Source: Streptomyces sp. 35G-GA-8 (GTDB lineage Bacteria > Actinomycetota > Actinomycetes > Streptomycetales > Streptomycetaceae). From it: 64,000 nucleotides of DNA. The translations under genes were made by a program, and so were the position numbers. This document shows, in pieces, positions 42,467 through 52,670 of this stretch. Under the pieces are notes generated by a model, which searched no databases, was not told the DNA's origin, and worked only from the letters and a program-made list of their open reading frames with translations. The stretch spans positions 442,722-506,721 of the forward strand of contig NZ_JAMHJQ010000002.1 of assembly GCF_023534745.1 (NCBI RefSeq), written 5' to 3'. Each line of letters begins with the position of its first letter. The first letter of the stretch is position 1.

Positions 42467-43630
42467 TCATGCGGACGGCTCGTCCACATAGACGCGGGGG
42501 ACGCGTGCACCGATACGTGTGACGATCTCGTAGGCGATGGTGCCCGCCGCCTCGGCCCAGTCCTCGGCGGTCGGCTCGCCGCGGTCGCCGGGGCCGAACA
42601 GGACGGCGGTCGCGCCCGGCTCGGGGATGTCGCCGCCGAGGTCGACGACGAACTGGTCCATCGCGACCCGCCCGGCCACCCGCCGCCGCACCCCGCCCAC
42701 GAGGACCGGCCCGCGGTCGGAGGCATGGCGCGGGATGCCGTCGGCGTAACCGAGGGGTACGAGCCCGAGGGTCGTCTCCCGCGACGTGACATAGCGGTGG
42801 CCGTAGCTGACGCCGTGGCCCTCCGGCACCCGCTTGACCAGGGCGACGGAGGCGGAGAGCGTCATCGCGGGCCGCAGGCCGAAGTCCCGCGAGGTGCCGA
42901 GCTCGGGGCTCGGGGAGATGCCGTACATGGCGATGCCGGCCCGTACGAGATCGAAGGACGCCTCGGGGAGGGTGAGCGCGGCCGCCGAGTTGGCGATATG
43001 CCGGACCTCGGGCTCGACGCCCTCCTTCTCGGCGTACGCGACCATCTGATGGAAGGCGTCGAGCTGGGCGGCGATGGAGGGATGGCCCGGCTCGTCGGCG
43101 CAGGCGAAGTGGGACCAGAGGCCGGTGACCCGGACCAGACCGGCGGCCTGCGCGTCGAGCGCGGCGGCCACCAGTTCGGGCCAGTCGGCGGGCTGGCAGC
43201 CGTTCCGGCCGAGGCCGGTGTCCGCCTTGAGCTGGATACGGGCGGGACGCGCCGCCGCGCGCGCCGCGTCGGTCACCTCACGCAGGGCCCACATCGCGCT
43301 GACGGACATGTCGAGATCGGCCTCGATGCCCTCCCGCCAGGGGTCGCCGGGCGTCCAGAGCCAGCACATGACCCGGCTCTCGATGCCCGCCGCGCGCAGG
43401 GCGAGCGCTTCATGGGGGGTTGCCGTGCCCAGCCAGGTGGCGCCCGCGTCGAGGGCCGCCCGCGCGGTGGGCACCATGCCGTGTCCGTATCCGTCGGACT
43501 TCACGACACCCATCAGGGCGACGCCGGGTCCCACGCGGGAGCGCAGCGCGCGCACATTGCCCCGCAGGGCGGCGAGATCGACTTCGGCCCGCGCGCGGAC
43601 ACCGGTCGACGTGTGTGTGTTCTCGGTCAT
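42467..43630 (-). CDS. alr: Alanine racemase
   Basis: The 387-residue PLP enzyme interconverts L- and D-alanine for peptidoglycan. The PLP lysine lies in MGVVKSDGYGHGM and the catalytic tyrosine in AGIAMYGISPS; GLRPAMTLSASVALVK and GYADGIPR are further landmarks. The length is typical. It is transcribed after nnr (118-nt gap containing a tandem repeat) and before the hydrolase-tsaE genes. The essential cell-wall role fits neighbours glmS and glmM. Confidence 0.97.
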   Translation of the reverse strand: MTENTHTSTGVRARAEVDLAALRGNVRALRSRVGPGVALMGVVKSDGYGHGMVPTARAALDAGATWLGTATPHEALALRAAGIESRVMCWLWTPGDPWREGIEADLDMSVSAMWALREVTDAARAAARPARIQLKADTGLGRNGCQPADWPELVAAALDAQAAGLVRVTGLWSHFACADEPGHPSIAAQLDAFHQMVAYAEKEGVEPEVRHIANSAAALTLPEASFDLVRAGIAMYGISPSPELGTSRDFGLRPAMTLSASVALVKRVPEGHGVSYGHRYVTSRETTLGLVPLGYADGIPRHASDRGPVLVGGVRRRVAGRVAMDQFVVDLGGDIPEPGATAVLFGPGDRGEPTAEDWAEAAGTIAYEIVTRIGARVPRVYVDEPSA

Positions 43631-43706
43631 CGTGCCCAGTCTCTCAGAGCGATGTCCGGCGCCGGTGCGATGTCACCGAGGCCCGGCGCGGCCGCCGTCG
43701 GCATCC

Positions 43707-43762
43707 CCGGCCCACGAACCCCGGCCCACCAACCTCGGCCCACGAATCTCAGCCCACGACGT
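43707..43762. repeat. Degenerate 14-bp tandem repeat (4 copies)
   Basis: Units begin at 43707, 43721, 43735 and 43749, consensus YCGGCCCACGAAYC. The array runs across the stop codon of the nnr gene into its last codons. Confidence 0.7.
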
Positions 43763-45215
43763 TCCGCCACGCCTCCGGCAGGTTCTCCGCCACGTCGTCC
43801 GCCGCCAGCGGCGCGTTCCTCGATGCCAGCCGGGCCGAGAGGCCATGGAGATAGGCCGCCACCGACGCCGCGTCGCGGGCCGGCAGTCCGGCGGCGAGCA
43901 GGGAGCCCGACAGGCCGGAGAGGACGTCCCCGCTGCCCGCCGTGGCCAGCCAGGACGTGCCCGTGGGATTCACCCGGACCGGAACGGCCGGGTCCGGGTC
44001 GGCGACCAGCGTCGTCGACCCCTTCAGCAGCACCGTCGCGCCGTACCGCGCCGCCAGCTCCCGTACCGCCGTCAGCCGGCCCGCCTCCACCTCCGGCCTG
44101 GCGACGCCGAGCAGCGCCGCCGCCTCGCCCGCGTGCGGGGTGAGGAGGGTCGGGGCCGTACGTCCCCGTACGGTCGCCGCGTCCAGCAGCCGCAGCCCGT
44201 CCGCGTCCACCAGCACCGGGACGTCCGAGGCCAGGACGTCCGCCACGGCGGCCTCGGGGCCCGAGCCGTCGCCCGGGGCGTCTCCCAGTCCGGGGCCGAC
44301 CGCCCAGGCCTGGACCCGGCCCGCCTTCGACGGCGGACCCTCGTGCACCAGCGTCTCCGGGAAGCGCGCGATCACCGCGTCCGTGCCGGGGCCGACATAG
44401 CGGACCGCGCCCGCGCCGCCCCGCAGCGCGCCCGAGACCGCGAGCACCGCCGCGCCCGGATAGCGCACGGAGCCGGCCACCACACCGACCACACCGCGCC
44501 GGTACTTGTCGCTCTCGCCCGTCGGCACCGGCAGCAGCCGGGCCACATCCTCGTGCTGGAGCGCTTCCAGTTCCGGCACGGACGGCAGATGGGGCGCGAG
44601 GCCGATGTCCACGAGCCGTACCGCGCCCGCGTGTTCCCTGGCGGGGTCGATCAGCAGGCCCGGTTTGTACGTACCGAAGGTCACCGTCACATCGGCGCGC
44701 AGCGCCTCACCCGTCACCTCCCCGCTGCCCGCCTCGACACCGCTCGGCAGATCGACGGCGACGACCAGGGCGCCGGAGCCGCGGGCCGCCCGTGCCACCG
44801 GTACGGCGTCGGGGCGCAGCCCGCCGTGTCCGCCGATGCCGGTGATGCCGTCGAGCACGAGGTCCGCGGCGGTCAGTACGTCGAAGGGGTCGTCGGCGAC
44901 GCGTCCGCCCGCGCCGAGCAGCGCCGTCAGCCCGCCCTCGTGGGTCCGGCCGGGGGCCAGCGGTACGACGGTGACGGCGGCGCCGCGACGGGCCAGCCGG
45001 GCCCCGGCGTGGAGGGCGTCACCACCGTTGTCCCCGCTGCCGACGAGCAGGACGACACGTGCCCCGTACACCCGTCCCAGCAGATCCCGCAGCAGGCCCG
45101 CGCAGGCCGCGGCGAGACCGGCGGCGGCGCGCCGCATGAGCGCGCCCTCCGGCAGCCGTGCCATCAGCTCGCGTTCGGCGCTCCGTACCGTCTCCACGCT
45201 GTACGCAGTACGCAT
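43749..45215 (-). CDS. nnr: Bifunctional NAD(P)H-hydrate epimerase/dehydratase
   Basis: The 488-residue fusion protein repairs damaged NAD(P)HX. The N-terminal YjeF epimerase domain (about 1-215) has [22 protein letters not shown] and [16 protein letters not shown]. The C-terminal ribokinase-fold dehydratase domain (about 225-488) has [36 protein letters not shown] and the ADP-binding [18 protein letters not shown]. The end of the gene overlaps a 14-bp repeat. It is co-oriented with acpS upstream (66-nt gap) and alr downstream, the common actinobacterial order acpS-nnr-alr. Confidence 0.95.
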   Translation of the reverse strand: MRTAYSVETVRSAERELMARLPEGALMRRAAAGLAAACAGLLRDLLGRVYGARVVLLVGSGDNGGDALHAGARLARRGAAVTVVPLAPGRTHEGGLTALLGAGGRVADDPFDVLTAADLVLDGITGIGGHGGLRPDAVPVARAARGSGALVVAVDLPSGVEAGSGEVTGEALRADVTVTFGTYKPGLLIDPAREHAGAVRLVDIGLAPHLPSVPELEALQHEDVARLLPVPTGESDKYRRGVVGVVAGSVRYPGAAVLAVSGALRGGAGAVRYVGPGTDAVIARFPETLVHEGPPSKAGRVQAWAVGPGLGDAPGDGSGPEAAVADVLASDVPVLVDADGLRLLDAATVRGRTAPTLLTPHAGEAAALLGVARPEVEAGRLTAVRELAARYGATVLLKGSTTLVADPDPAVPVRVNPTGTSWLATAGSGDVLSGLSGSLLAAGLPARDAASVAAYLHGLSARLASRNAPLAADDVAENLPEAWRNVVG

Positions 45216-45281
45216 TCGACCAGCCTTTCCACCGTCGTCGCCCGCGTTCGCCCACCGTCGCCGGCCGTCCTCGGCCTATCC

Positions 45282-45650
45282 TCAACCCTCCGCGATCACC
45301 ACGGCGGACGCCACCCCCGCATCGTGGCTGAGCGAGACATGCCAGTTCCGTACGCCCAGCTCCGCGGCGCGCGCCGCGACCGTTCCCCGTACCCGCAGCC
45401 GTGGCTGCCCGCTGTCCTCGACGCATACCTCGGCGTCCGCCCAGCGCAGTCCGACGGGCGCGCCCAGCGCCTTGGCCACGGCCTCCTTCGCGGCGAACCG
45501 CGCCGCCAAGGAGGCCACTCCACGCCGCTCGCCGCTCGGCAGCAGCAACTCCCGCTCCGAGAAGAGCCGGTCGGCCAGTTGCGGTGTCCGCCGCAACGAC
45601 TCCCCGAACCGGTCGATCTCCGCCACGTCGATCCCCACCCCGATGATCAA
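45282..45650 (-). CDS. acpS: Holo-[acyl-carrier-protein] synthase
   Basis: The 122-residue phosphopantetheinyl transferase activates fatty-acid and possibly polyketide acyl carrier proteins with CoA. It shows [14 protein letters not shown] (metal Asp), [12 protein letters not shown] (Glu, Lys) and WHVSLSHD. The start is a TTG at 45650 with AGGAGG 5 nt upstream; no better start exists. It lies 31 nt after glmS and 66 nt before nnr on the same strand, so a glmS-acpS-nnr transcript is likely. Confidence 0.95.
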   Translation of the reverse strand: MIIGVGIDVAEIDRFGESLRRTPQLADRLFSERELLLPSGERRGVASLAARFAAKEAVAKALGAPVGLRWADAEVCVEDSGQPRLRVRGTVAARAAELGVRNWHVSLSHDAGVASAVVIAEG

Positions 45651-45681
45651 CTCATCCTCCTTGTCCGGCTTCTCGCCGTCC

Positions 45682-47529
45682 TTACTCCACGGTCACGGAC
45701 TTCGCCAGGTTCCTCGGCTGGTCCACCTCATTGCCGCGCGCCGTCGCGAGCTCGCACGCGAACACCTGCAACGGCACCGTCGCGACCAGCGGCTGAAGCA
45801 GCGTAGGCGTCGCGGGGATACGGATCAGATGATCCGCGTACGGCACCACCGCGTCGTCCCCCTCCTCCGCGATCACGATCGTGCGCGCGCCCCTGGCCCG
45901 GATCTCCTGGATGTTGGACACGATCTTGTCGTGCAGCACCGAACGCCCGCGCGGCGAGGGTACGACCACCACCACCGGCAGATCCTCCTCGATCAGCGCG
46001 ATGGGGCCGTGCTTCAGCTCACCGGCCGCGAACCCCTCGGCGTGCATGTACGCCAGTTCCTTGAGCTTGAGCGCGCCCTCCAGGGCCACCGGATAGCCCA
46101 CGTGCCGGCCCAGGAACAGCACCGTCCGCTTGTCCTTGAGCGAGCGCGCCAGGGCCCGTACCGGCTCCATCGTCTCCAGGACCCGCTCCACCTCGCGGGA
46201 GATCCGCGACAGATCCCGGATGACGGCCCTGATCTCGTCGCCCCACTTCGTACCGCGCCGCTGCCCCAGATACAGCGCGACCAGATAGCAGGCCACCAGC
46301 TGGGTCAGGAACGCCTTGGTCGAGGCGACGGCGACCTCGGGGCCCGCGTGCGTGTAGAGGACCGCGTCCGACTCCCTCGGGATCGTCGAACCGTTCGTAT
46401 TGCAGATGGCCAGCACCTTCGCGCCCTGTTCGCGGGCGTGCCGCAGCGCCATGAGCGTGTCCATGGTCTCGCCGGACTGCGAGATCGCGACCACCAGCGT
46501 GCGCCGGTCCAGGATCGGGTCCCGGTAGCGGAACTCGCTGGCCAGCTCCACCTCGCAGGGCAGCCTCGTCCAGTGCTCGATGGCGTACTTCGCGATCAGC
46601 CCGGCGTGGAAGGCCGTCCCGCACGCCACGATGACGACCTTGTCCGCCTCGCGCAGCACGGCGGCCGGGATACGTACCTCATCGAGCGTCAGCGAGCCCT
46701 CGGCGTCGATCCGTCCGAGGAGGGTGTCCGCGACCGCCTTGGGCTGTTCCGCGATCTCCTTGAGCATGAAGTAGTCGTAGCCGCCCTTCTCGGCGGCGGA
46801 CGCGTCCCAGTCCACGTGGTACGAACGGACGTCGGCCGGCGCGCCGTCGAAGTCCGTCACCAGCACGCCGTCGCGGCGCAGTTCGACGACCTGGTCCTGG
46901 CCGAGTTCGATCGCGGCGCGCGTATGGGCGATGAACGCGGCGACGTCCGAGGCGAGGAAGGACTCGCCGTCCCCGACGCCCACCACCAGCGGGGAGTTGC
47001 GGCGCGCGCCGACCACCACGTCCGGCTCGTCGGCGTGCACGGCGACGAGCGTGAAGGCTCCCTCCAGCCGCCGGCACACCTGCCGCATCGACTCGGCGAG
47101 ATCGCCGCACGACGAGAACGCCTCGGCGAGCAGATGCGCCACGGCCTCGGTGTCGGTCTCCGACTCCAGGTCATGGCCGCGCCCGGCGAGCTCGGCGCGG
47201 AGCGCGGCGAAGTTCTCGATGATGCCGTTGTGTACGACGGCGACGCGTCCCGCGTTGTCCAGATGGGGGTGGGCGTTGACATCGGTCGGGCCGCCGTGTG
47301 TGGCCCACCGGGTATGCCCGATACCGGTGGTGCCGCTCGGCAACGGCCGTTCCACCAGCGTCTTCTCCAGGTTGACGAGCTTGCCCGCCTTCTTCGCAGC
47401 GGCCAGCCCGCCGTCGGCGAGCACCGCGACTCCGGCGGAGTCGTACCCCCGGTACTCAAGCCGTTTGAGGCCCGCGATGACCACGTCGAGCGCCGACTGT
47501 CCTCCGACATATCCCACGATTCCACACAT
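45682..47529 (-). CDS. glmS: Glucosamine-6-phosphate synthase (isomerizing)
   Basis: The 615-residue enzyme makes glucosamine-6-phosphate from fructose-6-phosphate and glutamine, the first step of UDP-GlcNAc synthesis. It has the N-terminal nucleophile Cys2 ([10 protein letters not shown]), the glutaminase domain ([16 protein letters not shown]), two SIS domains ([46 protein letters not shown]) and the C-terminal NLAKSVTVE. No glmS ribozyme-like leader was recognised upstream. It is divergent from coaA (132-nt gap). Confidence 0.97.
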   Translation of the reverse strand: MCGIVGYVGGQSALDVVIAGLKRLEYRGYDSAGVAVLADGGLAAAKKAGKLVNLEKTLVERPLPSGTTGIGHTRWATHGGPTDVNAHPHLDNAGRVAVVHNGIIENFAALRAELAGRGHDLESETDTEAVAHLLAEAFSSCGDLAESMRQVCRRLEGAFTLVAVHADEPDVVVGARRNSPLVVGVGDGESFLASDVAAFIAHTRAAIELGQDQVVELRRDGVLVTDFDGAPADVRSYHVDWDASAAEKGGYDYFMLKEIAEQPKAVADTLLGRIDAEGSLTLDEVRIPAAVLREADKVVIVACGTAFHAGLIAKYAIEHWTRLPCEVELASEFRYRDPILDRRTLVVAISQSGETMDTLMALRHAREQGAKVLAICNTNGSTIPRESDAVLYTHAGPEVAVASTKAFLTQLVACYLVALYLGQRRGTKWGDEIRAVIRDLSRISREVERVLETMEPVRALARSLKDKRTVLFLGRHVGYPVALEGALKLKELAYMHAEGFAAGELKHGPIALIEEDLPVVVVVPSPRGRSVLHDKIVSNIQEIRARGARTIVIAEEGDDAVVPYADHLIRIPATPTLLQPLVATVPLQVFACELATARGNEVDQPRNLAKSVTVE

Positions 47530-47661
47530 GTCGGCAGCCTAGGTGGTGTCCGGTCGATCTTCGTGGACCGGTCGGTGGGGCGCTCCATGCGTCTCGTAGC
47601 GCCCCGGGCACGTGACTTAGCACACCACCCACCGGGGCCCACCACCCCCGACAATGGCAAG

Positions 47662-48657
47662 GTGATCACTTCGCCGCCACGAAGCGCCCCACGCCGGGGC
47701 GACCATGGGCCGACGCCCTATGTCGACCTCAGCCGGGCCGAGTGGAGCGCACTGCGCGACAAGACGCCGCTGCCCCTCTCCGCCGAGGAGGTCGAGCGGT
47801 TGCGCGGGCTCGGCGATGTCATCGACCTCGACGAGGTACGGGACGTCTATCTGCCGCTCTCCCGGCTGCTCAATCTCTATGTCCAGGCCACGGCGGGGCT
47901 GCGCGGCGCGCTGAACACCTTCCTCGGGGACGCGGGCAACGGGCACGGCGCCCAGCGCGGCACACCGTTCGTCATAGGCGTGGCGGGCAGTGTCGCCGTC
48001 GGGAAGTCCACGGTGGCCCGGCTGTTGCAGGCGCTGCTCGCCCGCTGGCCGGAGCACCCCCGCGTCGAACGCGTCACCACCGACGGCTTCCTGCTCCCGA
48101 TGAAGGAACTCCAGGCCCGTGGGCTGATGTCGCGCAAGGGCTTCCCCGAGTCGTACGACCGCCGGGCGCTGACCCGCTTCGTCGCCGACATCAAGGCGGG
48201 CAAGGACGAGGTCACCGCGCCGGTCTACTCACATCTGATCTACGACATCGTGCCGGACGAACTGCTCACCGTACGGCGGCCCGACATCCTCATCGTCGAG
48301 GGTCTCAACGTCCTCCAGCCCGCACTGCCCGGGAAGGACGGCAGGACCAGGGTCGGTCTCGCCGACTACTTCGACTTCAGCGTGTATGTCGACGCCCGCG
48401 CCGAGGACATCGAGAGCTGGTATCTGAACCGCTTCCGCAAGCTGCGCGAGACGGCCTTCCAGGACCCCGCTTCGTACTTCAGGAAGTACACCCAGGTCTC
48501 CGAGGAGGAGTCCCTCGACTACGCCAGGACGATGTGGCGGACCATCAACAAACCCAATCTCCTGGAGAACGTGGCGCCCACGCGCAGCCGCGCCACACTG
48601 GTCCTGCGCAAGGGCCCCGACCACAAGGTCCAGCGGCTGTCTCTGCGCAAACTCTGA
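47662..48657 (+). CDS. coaA: Type I pantothenate kinase
   Basis: The 331-residue CoaA phosphorylates pantothenate, the committed step of CoA synthesis. It shows the Walker [39 protein letters not shown] and [10 protein letters not shown] landmarks, and ends [22 protein letters not shown] 47662 begins just before the conserved YVDLSRAEW; the SD (GGCAAG) is poorly spaced, so the exact start is uncertain. It lies 20 nt before the DUF389 gene on the same strand and is divergent from glmS. Confidence 0.95.
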   Translation: MITSPPRSAPRRGDHGPTPYVDLSRAEWSALRDKTPLPLSAEEVERLRGLGDVIDLDEVRDVYLPLSRLLNLYVQATAGLRGALNTFLGDAGNGHGAQRGTPFVIGVAGSVAVGKSTVARLLQALLARWPEHPRVERVTTDGFLLPMKELQARGLMSRKGFPESYDRRALTRFVADIKAGKDEVTAPVYSHLIYDIVPDELLTVRRPDILIVEGLNVLQPALPGKDGRTRVGLADYFDFSVYVDARAEDIESWYLNRFRKLRETAFQDPASYFRKYTQVSEEESLDYARTMWRTINKPNLLENVAPTRSRATLVLRKGPDHKVQRLSLRKL

Positions 48658-48677
48658 AGAGCTGAGGAACCGTCAGC

Positions 48678-49637
48678 GTGCTGCATCTACGTCTGCTCGT
48701 GCCCACCGGGCGTACCGACGAGGTCGTGGGGGCCGTGGAGCGTACCGTCGGCACGACGCATCTCGTCGTCGTGCCGGGGGCCTCCCGCGACCCGGTGGGC
48801 GATCTGGTCATGTGCGACGTGGCGCGCGAGGCGTGCGACGGACTGATCGCGGATCTGCGCGGCCTCGGGATCGACGAGACCGGTTCGATCTCGGTGGAGA
48901 ACATCGACCTGTCGCTCTCGAAGCGGGCGGACGAGGCGGCGGAGGAGGCGCCCGGCGAGGGCGCCGACGCCGTGCTGTGGGAGCACTTGGAGGACGTGAC
49001 CCACGAGGAGTCCTCGCTCTCCCTCACCTATCTGGCGTTCCTCACCCTCGCGACGATGATCGCGGCCTGCGGTGTGGTGCTGGACAACGCGATCCTGATC
49101 GTGGGCGCGATGGCGGTGGGTCCGGAGTTCGGCCCGCTGGCCGGGATCTGTACGGCGCTGGTGCAGCGCGCCCCGCTGCTGGCGTGGCGCTCGCTGATCG
49201 CGCTGATCGCCGGGTTCGCGGTGGCGATGGGGCTGACGACCGTCTTCAGTCTGGTGATGGACGGTTTCGGGCTCTTCACGGAGTCCATGCTGGAGGCCGA
49301 CCGCCCGAACACCTCGTTCATCTGGAACCCGGACCTGTTCTCCCTGGTGGTGGCGGCGCTCGCGGGCGTGGCCGGGACGCTCTCGCTGACCTCCGCGAAG
49401 TCGGGCGCGCTGGTGGGGGTCGCCATCTCGGTGACGACGGTCCCGGCGGCGGCCAACGCGGCAGTGGCCCTCGGCTACGGCGACTTCGCGCAGGTATGGG
49501 GCTCCAGCAGCCAGCTCCTGCTGAACCTGGCGGGCATCGTCGCCGCCGGTACGCTCACGCTGCTCGCCCAGAAGGCCCTGTGGGCGAAACACCGGGGACG
49601 GATACGGCGTACGGGCGTCCCCCGCGTACGGCCCTGA
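48678..49637 (+). CDS. DUF389 membrane protein
   Basis: The 319-residue protein of the DUF389 (YhhQ/TIGR00341-like) family has an N-terminal soluble ACT-like region (about 1-80: LHLRLLVPTGRTDEVVGAV) and an acidic linker. Six hydrophobic helices follow from about residue 115 on, including MIAACGVVLDNAILIVGAMAVGPEFGPL, the family signature with its Pro-Glu-Phe-Gly-Pro motif. The function is unknown. The start is a GTG with GAGGAA upstream, 20 nt after coaA, so co-transcription is likely. Confidence 0.9.
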   Translation: MLHLRLLVPTGRTDEVVGAVERTVGTTHLVVVPGASRDPVGDLVMCDVAREACDGLIADLRGLGIDETGSISVENIDLSLSKRADEAAEEAPGEGADAVLWEHLEDVTHEESSLSLTYLAFLTLATMIAACGVVLDNAILIVGAMAVGPEFGPLAGICTALVQRAPLLAWRSLIALIAGFAVAMGLTTVFSLVMDGFGLFTESMLEADRPNTSFIWNPDLFSLVVAALAGVAGTLSLTSAKSGALVGVAISVTTVPAAANAAVALGYGDFAQVWGSSSQLLLNLAGIVAAGTLTLLAQKALWAKHRGRIRRTGVPRVRP

Positions 49638-49717
49638 ACCGGCACCGAACCCAGTGCCCCTCCCGGCAATGTTTGCCCCGTCGCGTCGTCCGGCGCGCAC
49701 GAGGCGGCCCACGTCAG

Positions 49718-49749
49718 GCGGCCCGGGCCCCCGCCGGGGTCCGGGCCGC
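49718..49749. terminator. Bidirectional terminator between DUF389 gene and glmM
   Basis: A 14-bp stem (GCGGCCCGG-G-CCCC with GGGG-T-CCGGGCCGC, one G-U pair) with a 4-nt loop sits between convergent genes. Confidence 0.83.
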
Positions 49750-49775
49750 GAGAACACCTTGCCGGCTCAGTGCCT

Positions 49776-51143
49776 TCAGCCGAGCGCCGACTTCACCGCG
49801 TCCGCCAGCCGGCTCGCCACCGAGCGCGCCTGGTCGATGTCGGCCGCCTCGACCATCACCCGCACCACCGGCTCCGTGCCCGAGGGGCGCAGCAGGACGC
49901 GGCCCGTGGAGCCCAGTTCGCGCTCGGCCTCGGCGACCGCCGACGCCAGTTCGGCGGAGGTCTTCACCCGCGACTTGTCGACGTCGGGCACATTGATGAG
50001 CACCTGCGGCAGCCGTCGCATGACACCCGCGAGGTCGGCCAGCCCTCGGCCCGTCGCGGCGACCCGGGCCGCGAGCAGCAGACCGGTGAGGGTGCCGTCG
50101 CCGGTGGTGGCGTGGTCGAGGACGATGACATGGCCCGACTGCTCGCCGCCGAGTGCGTAGCCGTGCTCCTTCATCGACTCCAGTACGTAGCGGTCGCCGA
50201 CCGCGGTCTCGACGAGATGGATGCCCTCGCGCTCCATCGCGAGCTTGAACCCGAGGTTGGACATGACCGTCCCGACCACCGCGTCACCGCGCAGCGTGCC
50301 CGCCTCGCGCATCGCGAGGGCGAGTACGGCGAGGATCTGGTCGCCGTCGACCTCCTCGCCCGCGCCGTCCACGGCCAGACAGCGGTCCGCGTCGCCGTCG
50401 TGCGCGATGCCGAAGTCGGCGCCGTGCTCGACGACCGCGGCCTTGAGCTGGTCCAGATGGGTGGAGCCGCATCCGTCGTTGATATTCAGCCCGTCCGGCT
50501 CAGCGCCGATCGTGATGACCTCGGCGCCGGCGCGGGTGAACGCCTCCGGTGACACCCGGGCCGCCGCGCCGTGTGCCTCGTCCAGGACGACCTTCAGCCC
50601 GTCGAGCCGGTTCGGCAGCACAGCGATCAGATGTGCCACGTACTGATCGAAACCTTCGTCGTACGAGCGGACCCGCCCGACTCCGGCACCGGTCGGCCGC
50701 TCCCAGGGGGCGCCGGTGCGGTGCACGGTGTTCTCGTAATAGGCGGCCTCGATACGGTCCTCCAGCTCGTCGGCGAGTTTATGGCCGCCGCGCGCGAAGA
50801 ACTTGATGCCGTTGTCGGGCATGGCGTTGTGGCTCGCGGAGAGCATCACGCCGAGGTCCGCGCCGAGCACCCCGGTGAGATACGCCACCGCGGGGGTCGG
50901 CAGCACACCGACCCGCAGGACGTCCACGCCCGCGCTCGCCAGGCCCGCCACGACAGCGGCCTCCAGGAATTCACCGGAGGCACGGGGATCGCGTCCGACC
51001 ACCGCCGTGGGCCGATGCCCCTCGAATGTCCCCACTTCGGCGAGCACATGCGCCGCCGCGACCGAAAGTCCGAGCGCCAGCTCGGCCGTCAGATCGGCGT
51101 TGGCGACACCGCGCACACCGTCCGTGCCGAAGAGTCGTCCCAC
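49776..51143 (-). CDS. glmM: Phosphoglucosamine mutase
   Basis: The 455-residue GlmM converts glucosamine-6-phosphate to glucosamine-1-phosphate, the step after GlmS. It shows [14 protein letters not shown], the phosphoserine loop [18 protein letters not shown], metal-binding DGDADR, GGEQSGH and [18 protein letters not shown] 51143 is preceded by GGAGGGAG and starts the conserved sequence; longer in-frame sequence upstream crosses the rpsI terminator. It is downstream of rplM-rpsI, a classical actinobacterial order. Confidence 0.97.
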   Translation of the reverse strand: MGRLFGTDGVRGVANADLTAELALGLSVAAAHVLAEVGTFEGHRPTAVVGRDPRASGEFLEAAVVAGLASAGVDVLRVGVLPTPAVAYLTGVLGADLGVMLSASHNAMPDNGIKFFARGGHKLADELEDRIEAAYYENTVHRTGAPWERPTGAGVGRVRSYDEGFDQYVAHLIAVLPNRLDGLKVVLDEAHGAAARVSPEAFTRAGAEVITIGAEPDGLNINDGCGSTHLDQLKAAVVEHGADFGIAHDGDADRCLAVDGAGEEVDGDQILAVLALAMREAGTLRGDAVVGTVMSNLGFKLAMEREGIHLVETAVGDRYVLESMKEHGYALGGEQSGHVIVLDHATTGDGTLTGLLLAARVAATGRGLADLAGVMRRLPQVLINVPDVDKSRVKTSAELASAVAEAERELGSTGRVLLRPSGTEPVVRVMVEAADIDQARSVASRLADAVKSALG

Positions 51144-51272
51144 AGCTCTCCCTCCGAGAACGCCCGGAGCCGGCATCACCGATCTCACCCCGAGCGAAAA
51201 GATTTCGAAAACGCAAACCCATGCAAAGTTCTGAGCGCCTGATGCTGTTATACGCCCGAGTAACCAATAAAA

Positions 51273-51311
51273 CGAACGCCCCGGCAGCACGGAGTGCCGC
51301 CGGGGCGTTCG
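51273..51311 (-). terminator. Terminator of rplM-rpsI
   Basis: CGAACGCCCCGGC (51273-51285) pairs perfectly with 51299-51311, with a further GCAC/GTGC inner stem. It lies 43 nt after the rpsI stop and 130 nt before the glmM start. Confidence 0.87.
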
Positions 51312-51353
51312 GATGCCGTAGAGGGCCGTAAAGCCAGCCGGCAAGCGAGCGAT

Positions 51354-51881
51354 TTAGCGCTTGCTGTACTGCGGCGCCTTGCGGGCCTTCTTCAGACCGG
51401 CCTTCTTGCGCTCGACCGCGCGGTCGTCGCGGCTCAGGAAGCCGGCCTTCTTCAGCGGGGCGCGGTTGTTGTCCACGTCCGCCTCGTTCAGCGAGCGGGC
51501 CACACCGAGACGCAGGGCGCCGGCCTGGCCGGAGACGCCGCCACCCGAGATACGGGCGATGACGTCGTAGCGGTTGTCGAGCTCAAGCACCTTGAAGGGC
51601 TCGTTGACAGCCTGCTGGTGCACCTTGTTGGGGAAGTAGTCCTCAAGGGTGCGACCGTTGATCTTCCACTTGCCGGTGCCCGGGACGATCCGGACGCGGG
51701 CGATGGCGTTCTTGCGACGGCCCAGGCCGGCCGCCGGCTGCGGGTCGCCGAAGCGGGACGCCATCGACTCGGAGGTGTACTCGCCCTCGACCGGGGTCTC
51801 CGACTCGAAGGTCGTCACCTCGGCGTACGTCTCTTCCGCCTCGGGGGCTTCGACGGGGGTCTCTGCAGTGGTCTCGGCCAC
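51354..51881 (-). CDS. rpsI: 30S ribosomal protein S9
   Basis: The 175-residue S9 has the conserved core [19 protein letters not shown], the [20 protein letters not shown] segment and the C-terminal basic tail [19 protein letters not shown], which reaches the P-site tRNA. The N-terminal Glu/Thr/Ala-rich extension of about 45 residues is typical of actinobacterial S9. It follows rplM by 42 nt in the rplM-rpsI operon. Confidence 0.98.
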   Translation of the reverse strand: MAETTAETPVEAPEAEETYAEVTTFESETPVEGEYTSESMASRFGDPQPAAGLGRRKNAIARVRIVPGTGKWKINGRTLEDYFPNKVHQQAVNEPFKVLELDNRYDVIARISGGGVSGQAGALRLGVARSLNEADVDNNRAPLKKAGFLSRDDRAVERKKAGLKKARKAPQYSKR

Positions 51882-51923
51882 GATGCTCCTCAGATTTCTT
51901 TTCGTCTTAGGGGGTGGCCGGAA

Positions 51924-52367
51924 CTACTGCGCGACCTGGGTGATCTCGAACGGGACCGGCTGCTGAGCGGCGTGCGGGTGCTGGTCACCCGAGTACACCT
52001 TCAGCTTCGAGAGCATCTGACGGCCCAGGGAGTTCTTGGGGATCATGCCCTTGATGGCCTTCTCGACGGCCTTCTCGGGGTTCTTGGCGAGCAGCTCGTC
52101 ATAGCGGACGGAGCGCAGACCACCCGGGTATCCGGAGTGGCGGTACGCCATCTTCTGGGTCCGCTTGTTGCCGGACAGGTGCACCTTGTCGGCGTTGATG
52201 ATGATGACGAAGTCACCGGTGTCGACGTGGGGCGCGTAGATCGCCTTGTGCTTACCGCGCAGAAGGTTGGCGGCGGTGGTCGCCAGACGGCCCAGGACGA
52301 TGTCCTGCGCGTCGATGATGTGCCACTGGCGCGTCACATCGCCGGGCTTGGGGCTGTACGTACGCAC
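51924..52367 (-). CDS. rplM: 50S ribosomal protein L13
   Basis: The 147-residue L13 has [47 protein letters not shown] and [12 protein letters not shown], with standard length. GTG 52367 is preceded by GAAGG 9 nt away; in-frame sequence further upstream is not conserved. It heads the rplM-rpsI operon; the leader and promoter must lie in 52368-52670. Confidence 0.98.
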   Translation of the reverse strand: MRTYSPKPGDVTRQWHIIDAQDIVLGRLATTAANLLRGKHKAIYAPHVDTGDFVIIINADKVHLSGNKRTQKMAYRHSGYPGGLRSVRYDELLAKNPEKAVEKAIKGMIPKNSLGRQMLSKLKVYSGDQHPHAAQQPVPFEITQVAQ

Positions 52368-52670
52368 GGTCGTATGCCTTCGCTTCTTCAGTGAAAGTGG
52401 AGTCCTGACAAGGCCACCCGGACGATCACGACAGCCCTGGTGGTACTCCGGGGACGCAACCCGTGCACTACCGCTGTCCATCGGCCCGGTGGACCGGCGT
52501 AAGGGCCCCTCGCGTGAGAACGACCAAGCCAATACGCATAACGAACCAGAAGAATACCGTCGGTGCCCCGTACGGGTCAAAACGGGGGTCGCGTCCCTCG
52601 GGCCCCAGGTGCCAAGGGGCGCGCGCCCATATCGCCCGTACCACCCGCGCGCGCTCCCCCGTACGGTCCG
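52368..52670. other. Intergenic region rplM leader / ABC-F 3' end
   Basis: This 303-nt stretch holds the 5' leader and promoter of rplM-rpsI and the end of the ABC-F transcript. I saw no convincing ORF, no strong terminator hairpin, and no clear -35/-10 pair. Confidence 0.5.

Noticed and set aside
44506-47661. Long plus-strand open frame running through nnr, acpS and glmS into coaA
   Set aside because: Only the last 332 codons (coaA) show protein-family features; the rest is antisense to three well-defined genes.
47530-47661. glmS ribozyme or riboswitch
   Set aside because: The glmS-coaA gap is only 132 nt and shows no glmS ribozyme core; this class is mainly known from Firmicutes.
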